Assembly (NCBI GenBank): GCA_946478675.1
Contig: CAMLEF010000044.1
Span: 1 to 19,121, forward strand
Direction: 5' to 3'
Source: an uncultured Flavobacteriales bacterium
Lineage (GTDB): Bacteria; Bacteroidota; Bacteroidia; Palsa-965
Length of the DNA: 19,121 nt
Shown here: piece by piece, positions 13,827 to 19,121 of the stretch
Layout of the letters: every line of letters begins with the position of its first letter
Position numbering within the stretch: position 1 is the first letter of the stretch
The notes under the pieces: model-generated
What the model saw: the letters and a program-made list of their open reading frames with translations, nothing else
Database searches by the model: none
What the model was told of the DNA's origin: nothing
Made by a program: the position numbers and the translations under genes

Positions 13827-14465
13827 ATGCTTACCATTCTCATTGTTGCCGTTACGACGATCATCTCGCTGCTTACGATGCAGAACAACGCGGTGAAGAA
13901 CCGTTTCATGTTCAACGCTTATGCGATCTCCCGTCACCGGGAATGGTGGCGTTTCTTCACGCACGGTTTCCTGCACGGCGATTACCTGCATCTTATTTTC
14001 AACATGCTCGCGCTGTATTCGTTCGGGCGCGTGGTGGAATTGCTCTTCGATGATCGTTTCGGCGTGATCAAAGGCGAGCTGCTCTTTTTGCTGCTGTACG
14101 CTACTTCGCTGGTGGCATCGAGCGCGGTCACGTACTTCCGCCAGCGCGACAACATGTATTACAATGCGCTCGGCGCTTCGGGTGCGGTGCTGGCCGTCAT
14201 CTTCGCAACGATCCTTTTCCGTCCCGGCGCAGGCATCACGTTTTACATCATTCCGCTGCCGGGATGGCTCTTCGGCATTCTCTTCCTCGTGGCATCGTGG
14301 CTGCTGAGCCGCTACAACCCCGGCTTCCTCGGGAACGTCGCGCATGAAGCGCATTTCTTCGGCGCGGTCTGGGGCTTTTTCTTTCCCTGCGCATTCGATC
14401 CTACGCTGTTCCATGATTTCATCCTGCAGCTGAAGGAAATGTTCTACGGCGTGCCCATGTATTAG
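13827..14465 (+). CDS. Rhomboid-family intramembrane serine protease
   Basis: The protein has 212 residues and about six membrane helices. The conserved loop-1 region is WRFFTHGFLHGDYLHLIFNM (41-60). The catalytic serine is Ser118 in the GxSG motif (GASG, 116-119), and the partner histidine is His176 in the helix AHEAHFFGAVWG (172-183), matching the A-H-x-x-G pattern of the family. It cleaves membrane-spanning substrates in the inner membrane; the substrates of bacterial rhomboids are mostly unknown and nothing here points to one. The gene diverges from mnmE and is followed 52 nt later by an aminotransferase gene on the same strand. The active-site residues are intact, so it is probably an active protease. 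Confidence 0.95.
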   Translation: MLTILIVAVTTIISLLTMQNNAVKNRFMFNAYAISRHREWWRFFTHGFLHGDYLHLIFNMLALYSFGRVVELLFDDRFGVIKGELLFLLLYATSLVASSAVTYFRQRDNMYYNALGASGAVLAVIFATILFRPGAGITFYIIPLPGWLFGILFLVASWLLSRYNPGFLGNVAHEAHFFGAVWGFFFPCAFDPTLFHDFILQLKEMFYGVPMY

Positions 14466-14517
14466 ATTCTGCTGAGGCGCGGTCGATTTTTCCCAAATTC
14501 TTATCTTCACCTCAGCT

Positions 14518-15375
14518 ATGCATTCAGTGCCTGCTGAGTTTCTCCTGCTGAACGGCGAATATCATCCGTCCGCTGCGCCATTGTTCAACTCGCACAACCG
14601 TTCGTTTCGCTACGGCGACGGGTTGTTCGAGTCGATGCGCATGGTGAACAGCAAGCTCTGTTTTGGCCAGCGGCACTGGCAACGGTTGATGGCCGGCATC
14701 CAATTGCTGCAACTCCGTTTGCCCGACGCGTTCCTCACGGTTTCCCTCGACGAATGGTGCAAGCGCCTCGCCGAAAAGAACGGCATCACCGGCAACGCCC
14801 GCATCCGCCTCACCGTTTTCCGCAACGACGGCGGCTATTATCATCCGCTGGTGAACGACGCTTCGTGGATGATCGAAATGTGGCAGATGAGCGATCCGCA
14901 TTACATGCTCAACGATAAAGGCCTGAGCGTGGAATTGTACCAGGACATCCGCAAGCCCATCAACAAGCTGTCGACGCTGAAAACGGCGAATGCGCAACTG
15001 TACGTGCTGGCCGCGCTTTACGCGAAAAAAATGAACGTCGACGACAGCGTGCTGATCAACCAGAACGGCAACGTGATCGAAGCGACGGGCTCCAGCCTTT
15101 TTGCCGTGAAGAACGGCGTGCTTTACACCAGTCCGCTCTCCGAAGGCTGCGTCGCCGGCGTCATGCGGGGCGTGATCATGGAGATTGCGCAGGAAAACCG
15201 CATCGCCGTTTACGAAGTACCGCTGCCGCTGAGCGTCCTGCTCAACTCCGACGAGATCTTCCTCACGAACGCCGTCCGCGGCATCCAATGGGTCGCCACC
15301 TATCGCGCGAAAAAATACAGCTACGCCACCGCTAAAAAATTCCAGGAGCTGCTGAATAAGAAAGTAGAAGGATAG
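14518..15375 (+). CDS. Class IV aminotransferase (PabC/IlvE fold, PLP-dependent)
   Basis: This 285-residue protein of the fold-type IV family includes branched-chain aminotransferases, D-amino acid aminotransferases and aminodeoxychorismate lyase (PabC). Visible signatures are the N-terminal SFRYGDGLFESMRM (29-42), the PLP-binding lysine Lys155 in LSTLKTANAQLYVLA, the E-A-T-GSSLFAV stretch (188-197) and a closing LTNAVRGIQW (249-258). The length fits PabC-like enzymes. Which reaction it catalyses cannot be read with certainty: members in Bacteroidota are often labelled aminodeoxychorismate lyase, but no pabB is nearby. A weak -7-like box TATCTTCA lies at 14502-14509. The gene faces yqgE across a large repeat array. 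Confidence 0.92.
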   Translation: MHSVPAEFLLLNGEYHPSAAPLFNSHNRSFRYGDGLFESMRMVNSKLCFGQRHWQRLMAGIQLLQLRLPDAFLTVSLDEWCKRLAEKNGITGNARIRLTVFRNDGGYYHPLVNDASWMIEMWQMSDPHYMLNDKGLSVELYQDIRKPINKLSTLKTANAQLYVLAALYAKKMNVDDSVLINQNGNVIEATGSSLFAVKNGVLYTSPLSEGCVAGVMRGVIMEIAQENRIAVYEVPLPLSVLLNSDEIFLTNAVRGIQWVATYRAKKYSYATAKKFQELLNKKVEG

Positions 15376-15405
15376 GGAGGGGATTGCAGAAGTTGGGTGG
15401 TGGGT

Positions 15406-15524
15406 GAATTACGAATCAATACGAATATACGAATGGGGCGGTGCACGATGTTGTACAAGGTTATTGGCTGCGTTTGTTGTAATTCTTAATTCGCGGTATT
15501 CGTATAGATTCGTAATTCGTAACC
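15406..15524. repeat. TACGAAT palindrome, unit 1
   Basis: The left arm at 15406-15434 (ACGAATCAATACGAATATAC core) pairs with the right arm at 15489-15524 (ATTCGTATAGATTCGTAATT core). The arms are nearly complementary over about 30 nt and are separated by a 54-nt loop containing TGCACGATG. Confidence 0.85.
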
Positions 15525-15647
15525 CTAATTCAAACTAATATCCTCAGTAGTGCACGATGCTATGCAAGATAAATTGGGTGTCGACCGTAGGTATTCCCGA
15601 AAATTTCTGAGGAAGTAAACAGAGGGGATTGCAGAAGACAGTTGGTG

Positions 15648-15771
15648 GGGTTACGAATTACGAATCAATACGAATATACGAATGTAGCAATGCACGATGC
15701 TGTGCGAGACAATTGGTAACGTTCGTAGTTATTGATTCGCGGTATTCGTACAAATTCGTAATTCGTAACCC
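15648..15771. repeat. TACGAAT palindrome, unit 2
   Basis: The left arm at 15648-15683 and right arm at 15735-15771 pair as in unit 1 and extend to GGG/CCC at the outer ends (GGGTTACGAATTACGAAT against ATTCGTAATTCGTAACCC). The loop again carries TGCACGATG. Confidence 0.88.
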
Positions 15772-15788
15772 TGAAGAAATCTGTTGGC

Positions 15789-15913
15789 GGGTGCGAATTA
15801 CGAATGTTTACGAATATACGAATGGGGAAAGGACGTGTTTACCGGTGCTGATGTGCACCAATGAAACCTCGAATTGCGATTCGGATATTCGTATTGATTC
15901 GTAATTCGCACCC
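15789..15913. repeat. TACGAAT palindrome, unit 3
   Basis: The left arm at 15789-15823 (GGGTGCGAATTACGAATG) pairs with the right arm at 15879-15913 (ATTCGTAATTCGCACCC at its end). The arm-end change TGC/GCA is mirrored on both sides, so pairing was kept while the sequence diverged from unit 2. It ends 2 nt from the yqgE stop codon and may act as a transcription barrier for the convergent genes, though no T tract is present. Confidence 0.88.
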
Positions 15914-15915
15914 TC

Positions 15916-16482
15916 CTAATTCAAACTAGGATCCTCCGGGAAATTCGCCATCGGCGCATAAGCATCGCCCATCTTGCGCACGGCTTCGGCCCACATTGTT
16001 TCTGCGTTCGGCGAGAAGATGAGATCGATATCGGGACGGGCAACGAACCAGGATTTATCGTCCATCTCTTTCTGCAGTTGACCGCTTTCCCAACCGGCGT
16101 AGCCGATAAAAAAGCGAATCTCGTTGATGCCGATCTCTTTGCCGGCAATCATCTTTTTCACTTCTTCAAATTCGCCGAGCCACCAGATGCCTGGCGCAAC
16201 GAGCAGAGAGCCGGGAATTTTATCGCCGAGCGTATGAAGGTAATACAGCTGGTCGCGCGAAACGGGGCCGCCGAATAATGCCGGGTGATGATGATCCGGG
16301 AAATCAGGAACGGCCTCATGGACCATCACGTCGAGCGGTTTGTTCAGAATAAATCCCAACGATCCTTTATCTGAATGTTCCGTCAGTAAGACCACCGAAC
16401 GGCGAAAGAAGCTGTCTCCCATGAATGGCTCCGCCACCAATAACCGTCCTGCACGCGGGATGAGTTTATTTTCTGCAAACAT
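15916..16482 (-). CDS. yqgE: UPF0301/YqgE (AlgH) family protein
   Basis: The 188-residue cytoplasmic protein matches the YqgE/AlgH family along its length. The conserved start is PRAGRLLVAEPFMGDSFFRR, followed by SVVLLTEH, GSLGFILNKPL, LFGGPVSRDQLYYLHT and the late FIGYAGWESGQLQ. The family is widespread; AlgH was linked to alginate regulation in Pseudomonas, but the molecular function is unknown. The ATG at 16482 was chosen because homologous sequence begins there. An upstream in-frame extension to 16641 reads through a repeat hairpin and is rejected. It is convergent with the aminotransferase gene and divergent from pdxH. Its last codons occur again as a remnant at 15525-15546. Confidence 0.94.
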   Translation of the reverse strand: MFAENKLIPRAGRLLVAEPFMGDSFFRRSVVLLTEHSDKGSLGFILNKPLDVMVHEAVPDFPDHHHPALFGGPVSRDQLYYLHTLGDKIPGSLLVAPGIWWLGEFEEVKKMIAGKEIGINEIRFFIGYAGWESGQLQKEMDDKSWFVARPDIDLIFSPNAETMWAEAVRKMGDAYAPMANFPEDPSLN

Positions 16483-16491
16483 AGGTTTCGA

Positions 16492-16523
16492 TAAAGGTAA
16501 AAAAAGAACCTGCGTAAAGACAA
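16492..16523 (-). promoter_or_regulatory. Candidate promoter for yqgE
   Basis: The minus strand reads TTG (16523-16521), 21 nt of spacer, then TACCTTTA (16499-16492), one mismatch to TAnnTTTG. The -7 box ends 9 nt before the ATG. The spacing fits the Flavobacterium/Bacteroides type of promoter. Confidence 0.45.
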
Positions 16524-16566
16524 TGCAGTATTCACGCACGATAATCGTTTGAATTTCCCACGTTTG

Positions 16567-16626
16567 TTCGAGCGGAGTCGAGAACCTTTCGCATTCCAAT
16601 GCAACAAGTTCTCGACTCCGCTCGAA
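16567..16626. repeat. Perfect 19-bp inverted repeat with nested stem
   Basis: The left arm TTCGAGCGGAGTCGAGAAC (16567-16585) and right arm GTTCTCGACTCCGCTCGAA (16608-16626) are exact reverse complements. Within the 22-nt loop lies a second stem, GCATT-CC-AATGC. The element lies between the divergent yqgE and pdxH genes, outside both core promoters. A decayed copy is at 17809-17886. Confidence 0.95.
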
Positions 16627-16711
16627 GAAGCTGATAAGCAATAAAAAAAGAAGTAATTCGTGATGCTCTGGCTTAGCTCATACTTTTTCCCTGACAATTC
16701 TCACCCGTAAT

Positions 16712-16745
16712 TTTGATGTTGCAATTATCCGGCCATGTAACTTTG
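16712..16745 (+). promoter_or_regulatory. Candidate promoter for pdxH
   Basis: TTTG at 16712-16715, 22 nt of spacer, then TAACTTTG at 16738-16745, a full match to TAnnTTTG. The box ends only 5 nt before the ATG at 16751, so transcription about 7 nt downstream of it would start at or near the start codon. Confidence 0.55.
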
Positions 16746-16750
16746 TCGTG

Positions 16751-17404
16751 ATGGAAAACCTGAAAGAATACATCAACCGCCTGCGTCGCGATTTCACCAT
16801 GGAAACGCTCGATGAATCGCAGGTCAGCCACGATCCGGTAAAACAATTCGAAGCCTGGTTCAAAGAAGCGATTCAGGCGGAAGTGAACGAACCGAACGCG
16901 ATGACGGTCGCAACAGTTGGCGAGCATGGTCGTCCTTCGGCGCGTATTGTGCTGCTTCGGAATTACGGCGAAGAAGGTTTTTCATTCTACACAAACTACA
17001 ACAGCCGCAAAGGAAAAGAGATCGCGCACAACCCGTTCGCGAGCCTGCTTTTCTTCTGGCCGGAGCTCGAGCGGCAGGTCCGCATCGAAGGAAAGCTGCG
17101 CATGCAATCGGCGGAAGAATCGGATCGTTATTTCATGAGCCGCCCGGAAAGCAGCCGTATCGGCGCCTGGGCCTCGCCGCAAAGTGAAGTGATCGGCAGC
17201 CGCAAGGTACTCGACGATAATATCGGGAAAGCCAGTGAGGAATTTCGTGGAAAAGAAGTCACACGTCCGGGCTGGTGGGGCGGCTACGTGCTCGAGCCCG
17301 ATACGTTCGAATTCTGGCAGGGAAGACACAGCCGCCTGCACGACAGGATCAGCTATACGAAAGATGAAGAGAGCTCATGGCGTATCGCGCGACTGGCTCC
17401 GTAG
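16751..17404 (+). CDS. pdxH: Pyridoxamine/pyridoxine 5'-phosphate oxidase
   Basis: The 217-residue FMN-dependent oxidase makes pyridoxal 5'-phosphate from pyridoxine- or pyridoxamine-5'-phosphate, the last step of PLP synthesis and salvage. Family signatures are AMTVATVGEHGRPSARIVLL, the FMN-contacting region FSFYTNYNSRKGKEI, FFWPELERQVRIEGK, the SRPESSRIGAWASPQSEVI stretch and the C-terminal FWQGRHSRLHDRI with WRIARLAP at the end. The length is normal. The ATG at 16751 is preferred to the GTG directly before it. A near-leaderless promoter precedes it. The PLP made here is the cofactor of the class IV aminotransferase encoded nearby, but there is no sign of co-regulation. Confidence 0.97.
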   Translation: MENLKEYINRLRRDFTMETLDESQVSHDPVKQFEAWFKEAIQAEVNEPNAMTVATVGEHGRPSARIVLLRNYGEEGFSFYTNYNSRKGKEIAHNPFASLLFFWPELERQVRIEGKLRMQSAEESDRYFMSRPESSRIGAWASPQSEVIGSRKVLDDNIGKASEEFRGKEVTRPGWWGGYVLEPDTFEFWQGRHSRLHDRISYTKDEESSWRIARLAP

Positions 17405-17415
17405 AAAGAATAAAA

Positions 17416-17525
17416 TCGCTAAGACGCCAAGGGCGCAAAGAAAAGCGGAAGGAAAAGAATCCGCGTAATCTGTGTAATCCGTGGCAAAAATAATCTGCGG
17501 AAATCTGCGCAATCAGCGGCAAAAA
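17416..17525. repeat. Dispersed intergenic repeats (CGCAAAG and ATCCGCGTAATC types)
   Basis: 17416-17444 (CGCTAAGACGCCAAGGGCGC then AAAG) resembles the widespread GACGCAAAG-type intergenic repeat. 17459-17525 holds two imperfect copies of a unit of about 33 nt, ATCCGCGTAATCTGTGTAAT.. and AATCTGCGGAAATCTGCGCA.., each ending in GGCAAAAA. They fill the spacer between the convergent pdxH and thx genes. Confidence 0.6.
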
Positions 17526-17556
17526 GCAAACGGCCGGGACAAATGTTCCGGCCGTT
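17521..17556 (-). terminator. Intrinsic terminator of thx
   Basis: Reading the minus strand after the thx stop: AACGGCCGGAAC, a four-base loop, then GTCCCGGCCGTT, followed by TGCTTTTT. The G/C-rich stem (17529-17556) with a T run at 17525-17521 is a classical Rho-independent terminator. Confidence 0.8.
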
Positions 17557-17560
17557 GTTA

Positions 17561-17704
17561 TTACTTCTTCGCGCTTTTCTTCGCAGCAGCTTTTTTCTTC
17601 GGTGCTGCAGCTGCGGCAGACGTGGAGGCTTTGCGCGGACGGGTATTGCCGTGCGATTTTCTCCAGATTTTGCCTTTACGCGATTTGCGATCTCCTTTTC
17701 CCAT
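17561..17704 (-). CDS. thx: Small 30S ribosomal protein THX
   Basis: A 47-residue, very basic protein on the minus strand, starting MGKGDRKSRKGKIWRKSHGN. This matches the THX family (MGKGD-K-R-GKI--GSYG pattern), first known from the Thermus 30S subunit, where it sits in the head and stabilises the 16S rRNA fold; it is common in Bacteroidota. The N-terminal 25 residues are the conserved part. The remaining 22 are a low-complexity Ala/Lys tail (ASTSAAAAAPKKKAAAKKSA), probably disordered. The gene has its own promoter-like sequence and a strong terminator, so it is a complete single-gene unit. Plus-strand open frames across this stretch are shadows. Confidence 0.9.
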   Translation of the reverse strand: MGKGDRKSRKGKIWRKSHGNTRPRKASTSAAAAAPKKKAAAKKSAKK

Positions 17705-17736
17705 GATGAGAATGTTTTGTTGGTTAGTCTTGGCTG

Positions 17737-17765
17737 CAAATATAGGAATTCAGAACAACCGCAAA
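17737..17765 (-). promoter_or_regulatory. Candidate promoter for thx
   Basis: The minus strand reads TTTG (17765-17762), 17 nt of spacer, then TATATTTG (17744-17737), a full match to TAnnTTTG. It lies 32 nt before the ATG, leaving a leader of about 25 nt. This is the best-formed promoter in the window. Confidence 0.6.
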
Positions 17766-17808
17766 ATCTTCGCGAAAATTCAGATTCAGTCTTGGCCGGA
17801 ATTTCCCC

Positions 17809-17886
17809 GTTTGTTCGAGCGAAGTCGGGAACCTTTAGCATTATAATTCAACAGGGTGCCGACGCCGCGCCAACAAGCATAAAAAA
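17809..17886. repeat. Decayed copy of the 19-bp inverted-repeat element
   Basis: GTTTGTTCGAGCGAAGTCGG and the following AACCTTTAGCATT align with the element at 16563-16607. The right arm is degraded: GGTGCCGACGCCGCGCCAA against the expected GTTCTCGACTCCGCTCGAA, about 12 of 19 matching. It lies between the thx promoter and the end of the pentapeptide gene. Confidence 0.65.
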
Positions 17887-17902
17887 ATGGGCGGTTTACA
17901 TT

Positions 17903-18472
17903 TTATCCTTCGATGCGAATGTCATACTTGTGCAGCAGCCCCGTGACTGCCGGCAGTGAGAACTTCGCTTTTTTGATGCGGTTGTTTTCCGGGTCGATGG
18001 AGTAGTGGACGGCCGTGCGGAAATCGCATTTCTCCAGCAGCGTGTGATCAAAGGCGGCGCTGGTGAGATCACTCTGATCGAACGTAGAACCGGTAAGGTC
18101 GGCTTCCGTAAAATCCGCCTCGTGCAGCTGGCAGTTTTTGAAAACCGTCTCGCGGATCTTCGCCTGGAAAAAAGAAGAATGGTTCAGCGTACAGTTTTCA
18201 AAACGAAACGACAAACCAAACTGGTTGCATTGCGAGAATTGCAGCCCGAGCAGCTTGCAGTCGGAAAACTTCACGTCGCGAAAAGCAGTCTTGCCGAGCT
18301 TTGCCAGGCTGAGATTACAGCTGAAGAATTCGCATTCCGAAAAAATGCAGCCGGAGAGATCACCTTCGGAAAGATCGAGGTTTTTGAAAATGCAGTTTTC
18401 GAATTCGCCTTTCGGAAACGATTTTATTTCGAATGAATTCTTGTCGAAAGCCTGATCGGAATACTGCTCCAT
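17903..18472 (-). CDS. Pentapeptide-repeat protein, Qnr-like
   Basis: This 189-residue protein is made of about 25 consecutive pentapeptide repeats, A(D/N)LXX-like with F or L in the centre (residues about 22-150; for example CIFKNLDLSEGDLSGCIF and EADFTEADLTGSTFDQSDLT). It should fold as a right-handed four-sided beta-helix. The C-terminal stretch (DPENNRIKKAKFSLPAVTGL then LHKYDI) is typical of the McbG/Qnr type of chromosomal pentapeptide proteins. Some relatives protect DNA gyrase by mimicking DNA, but most have no known function, so quinolone protection should not be assumed. It has no signal peptide and is likely cytoplasmic. It shares strand and direction with trmH and thx, with repeat-bearing gaps on both sides. 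Confidence 0.92.
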   Translation of the reverse strand: MEQYSDQAFDKNSFEIKSFPKGEFENCIFKNLDLSEGDLSGCIFSECEFFSCNLSLAKLGKTAFRDVKFSDCKLLGLQFSQCNQFGLSFRFENCTLNHSSFFQAKIRETVFKNCQLHEADFTEADLTGSTFDQSDLTSAAFDHTLLEKCDFRTAVHYSIDPENNRIKKAKFSLPAVTGLLHKYDIRIEG

Positions 18473-18499
18473 GAATAAGCTCCAGGTTTAAAGTTCCGG

Positions 18500-18548
18500 G
18501 TTCAAAGTTCACTTTTTAATGTTCAGTATTCAACCTTGAACTTTGAAC
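18500..18548. repeat. GTTCAAAGTTC inverted repeat in AACTTTGAAC-rich spacer
   Basis: GTTCAAAGTTC (18500-18510) and GAACTTTGAAC (18538-18548) form an exact 11-bp inverted repeat with a 27-nt loop. The AACTTTGAAC string also starts the array at 13681, so the two spacers share a repeat family. It lies between trmH and the pentapeptide gene. Confidence 0.75.
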
Positions 18549-18562
18549 ACGAAACGTTGAAC

Positions 18563-19121
18563 TCATTTACGCCGTGATTTGAATTCTTCTTCGAGCAGCT
18601 CCGGCTTGTTGATCGAGCTTTTCGCCCATTGGAGAAGTATTGCTTCCTGCTCTTCTTGAGAAAGCTGCCAGGGCAGATCCATCTTGCGCAGCTTCGGCAG
18701 CAATTCGTAAAGACAGATCGCCGCCGAAACGGAAATGTTGAAGCTTTCCGTAAATCCGAACATCGGGATCTTCACGAATTCATCCGCTTCATCCATCACG
18801 CTTTGTGAAATGCCTTCGAGCTCCGTTCCGAAGATCAGCGCCACTTTTCCTTTCGAAAGATCGAGCTCGCTCACGAGGCAATCGTTCGTGTGCGGCGTGG
18901 TGGCGACGATGCGGTAACCGTCGTTGCGCAAGGCTTTGATCGCTTCCGATGTGCCGTTGTGCTTGCGCAGCGAGAGCCATTTGTGGGCGCCCATCACCAC
19001 GTCGGGATTCGGGTTGTAGGTGTTGCGGTTCTCGATCACGTGCACGTCCTGCACACCGAAACATTCGGCGCTGCGGAGAACGGCGCTGGCATTGTGCGGC
19101 TGGAAAATATCTTCCACGGCG
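18563..19121 (-). CDS. trmH: TrmH-type tRNA 2'-O-methyltransferase, partial (N-terminus beyond right edge)
   Basis: A SPOUT-class methyltransferase, cut at its 5' end by the right edge. The frame continues upstream without a start through AVEDIFQPHNASAVLRSAEC, and the visible GTG at 19117 is an internal codon. Motifs are PHNASAVLRSAECFG (motif 1, with the catalytic Arg), ALIFGTELEGIS (motif 2) and PMFGFTESFNISVSAAICLYEL (motif 3, the AdoMet-binding knot). TrmH methylates the 2'-hydroxyl of G18 in the tRNA D-loop. The C-terminal extension after the knot (LPKLRKMDLPWQLSQEEQEA then ILLQWAKSSI) is the TrmH type rather than RlmB. Assignment to Gm18 modification is by family. Confidence 0.9.
   Translation of the reverse strand, partial: AVEDIFQPHNASAVLRSAECFGVQDVHVIENRNTYNPNPDVVMGAHKWLSLRKHNGTSEAIKALRNDGYRIVATTPHTNDCLVSELDLSKGKVALIFGTELEGISQSVMDEADEFVKIPMFGFTESFNISVSAAICLYELLPKLRKMDLPWQLSQEEQEAILLQWAKSSINKPELLEEEFKSRRK

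Larger units (their letters stand above)
15376..15915. other. 540-nt convergent intergenic repeat array, no gene
   Basis: The whole spacer between the aminotransferase and yqgE stops is built of nested repeats. It holds three long palindromes (described separately). A 16-mer GAGGGGATTGCAGAAG occurs at 15377-15392 and 15622-15637, spaced 245 nt. A TGCACGATG-containing motif occurs three times, near 15442, 15551 and 15691. CTAATTCAAACTAATATCC at 15525-15543 is a near copy of the last codons of yqgE (15916 on). An open frame across 15629-15904 simply reads through the palindromes and is not a gene. Confidence 0.85.

Noticed and set aside
13782..15288. Minus-strand open frames opposite the rhomboid and aminotransferase genes (242 and 254 codons)
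   Set aside because: They are antisense to well-supported genes, have no family signature, and one begins or ends inside repeats.
15629..15904. 91-codon plus-strand frame
   Set aside because: It reads through two of the TACGAAT palindromes, and its translation mirrors the repeat, not a protein family.
15376..15915. CRISPR, integron cassette array or phage attachment site
   Set aside because: Only three palindromic units of unequal spacing, no integrase or cas gene, and the structure is explained by local duplication.
16483..16641. N-terminal extension of YqgE from an upstream start at 16641
   Set aside because: The extension is translated from the 19-bp inverted repeat and a promoter-like sequence, and family homology begins at the ATG at 16482.
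17481..17959. Plus-strand frames of 121 and 138 codons
   Set aside because: They are antisense to thx, its terminator and promoter, and they cross the decayed repeat; thx is the supported gene.

Overview
This is chromosomal DNA of a member of the Bacteroidota, most likely a Chitinophagia/Sphingobacteriia-type organism. The grounds are promoter-like TAnnTTTG boxes with a TTG/TTTG about 17-22 nt upstream, weak or absent Shine-Dalgarno sequences, a gene for the small 30S protein THX, a stand-alone LytTR regulator, and several families of short intergenic repeats of the kind common in this phylum. No tRNA, rRNA, CRISPR array, transposase or integrase was seen.

Layout. (1) 1-1683, minus strand: the cut-off 5' part of an unidentified membrane-anchored protein, preceded by a secreted MORN-type repeat protein. 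(2) 2140-10131, plus strand: a type II secretion / type IV pilus-like assembly locus. It contains a LytTR regulator, a GspG-like pseudopilin with an EF-hand-like loop, a minimal A24 prepilin peptidase, a GspE/PilB ATPase, a GspD/PilQ secretin, a GspL-like (PilM-PilN-like) bitopic protein, a PilO/GspM-like protein, a lipoprotein with three Fn3/Ig-like repeats, and a GspC/PilP-like protein. Genes from the pseudopilin onward are nearly contiguous or overlapping, apart from one 47-nt gap. No GspF platform protein lies inside the window. (3) 10132-12194: a visibly A/T-richer block of three minus-strand accessory genes (two lipoproteins and a DUF4279-like protein). Its left part is flanked by a duplicated copy of the 3' end of the GspC/PilP-like gene. 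(4) 12211-19121: mainly conserved housekeeping genes (mnmE, a rhomboid protease, a class IV aminotransferase, yqgE, pdxH, thx, a Qnr-like pentapeptide protein and trmH). The spaces between them are packed with distinct repeats: a 14-nt tandem array, three long TACGAAT palindromes, a perfect 19-bp inverted repeat and others.

How it fits together. The secretion locus carries most of what is needed to build a pseudopilus-driven outer membrane export machine or pilus: subunit, maturation peptidase, assembly ATPase, inner-membrane alignment proteins, periplasmic connector and outer-membrane secretin. The Fn3-like lipoprotein is translationally coupled to the alignment genes and is the best candidate for a lineage-specific, undescribed component. 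The second theme is genome plasticity. At two sites the 3' ends of real genes occur a second time as non-coding remnants (near 10800 and 15530), which suggests recurrent small duplications in intergenic DNA.
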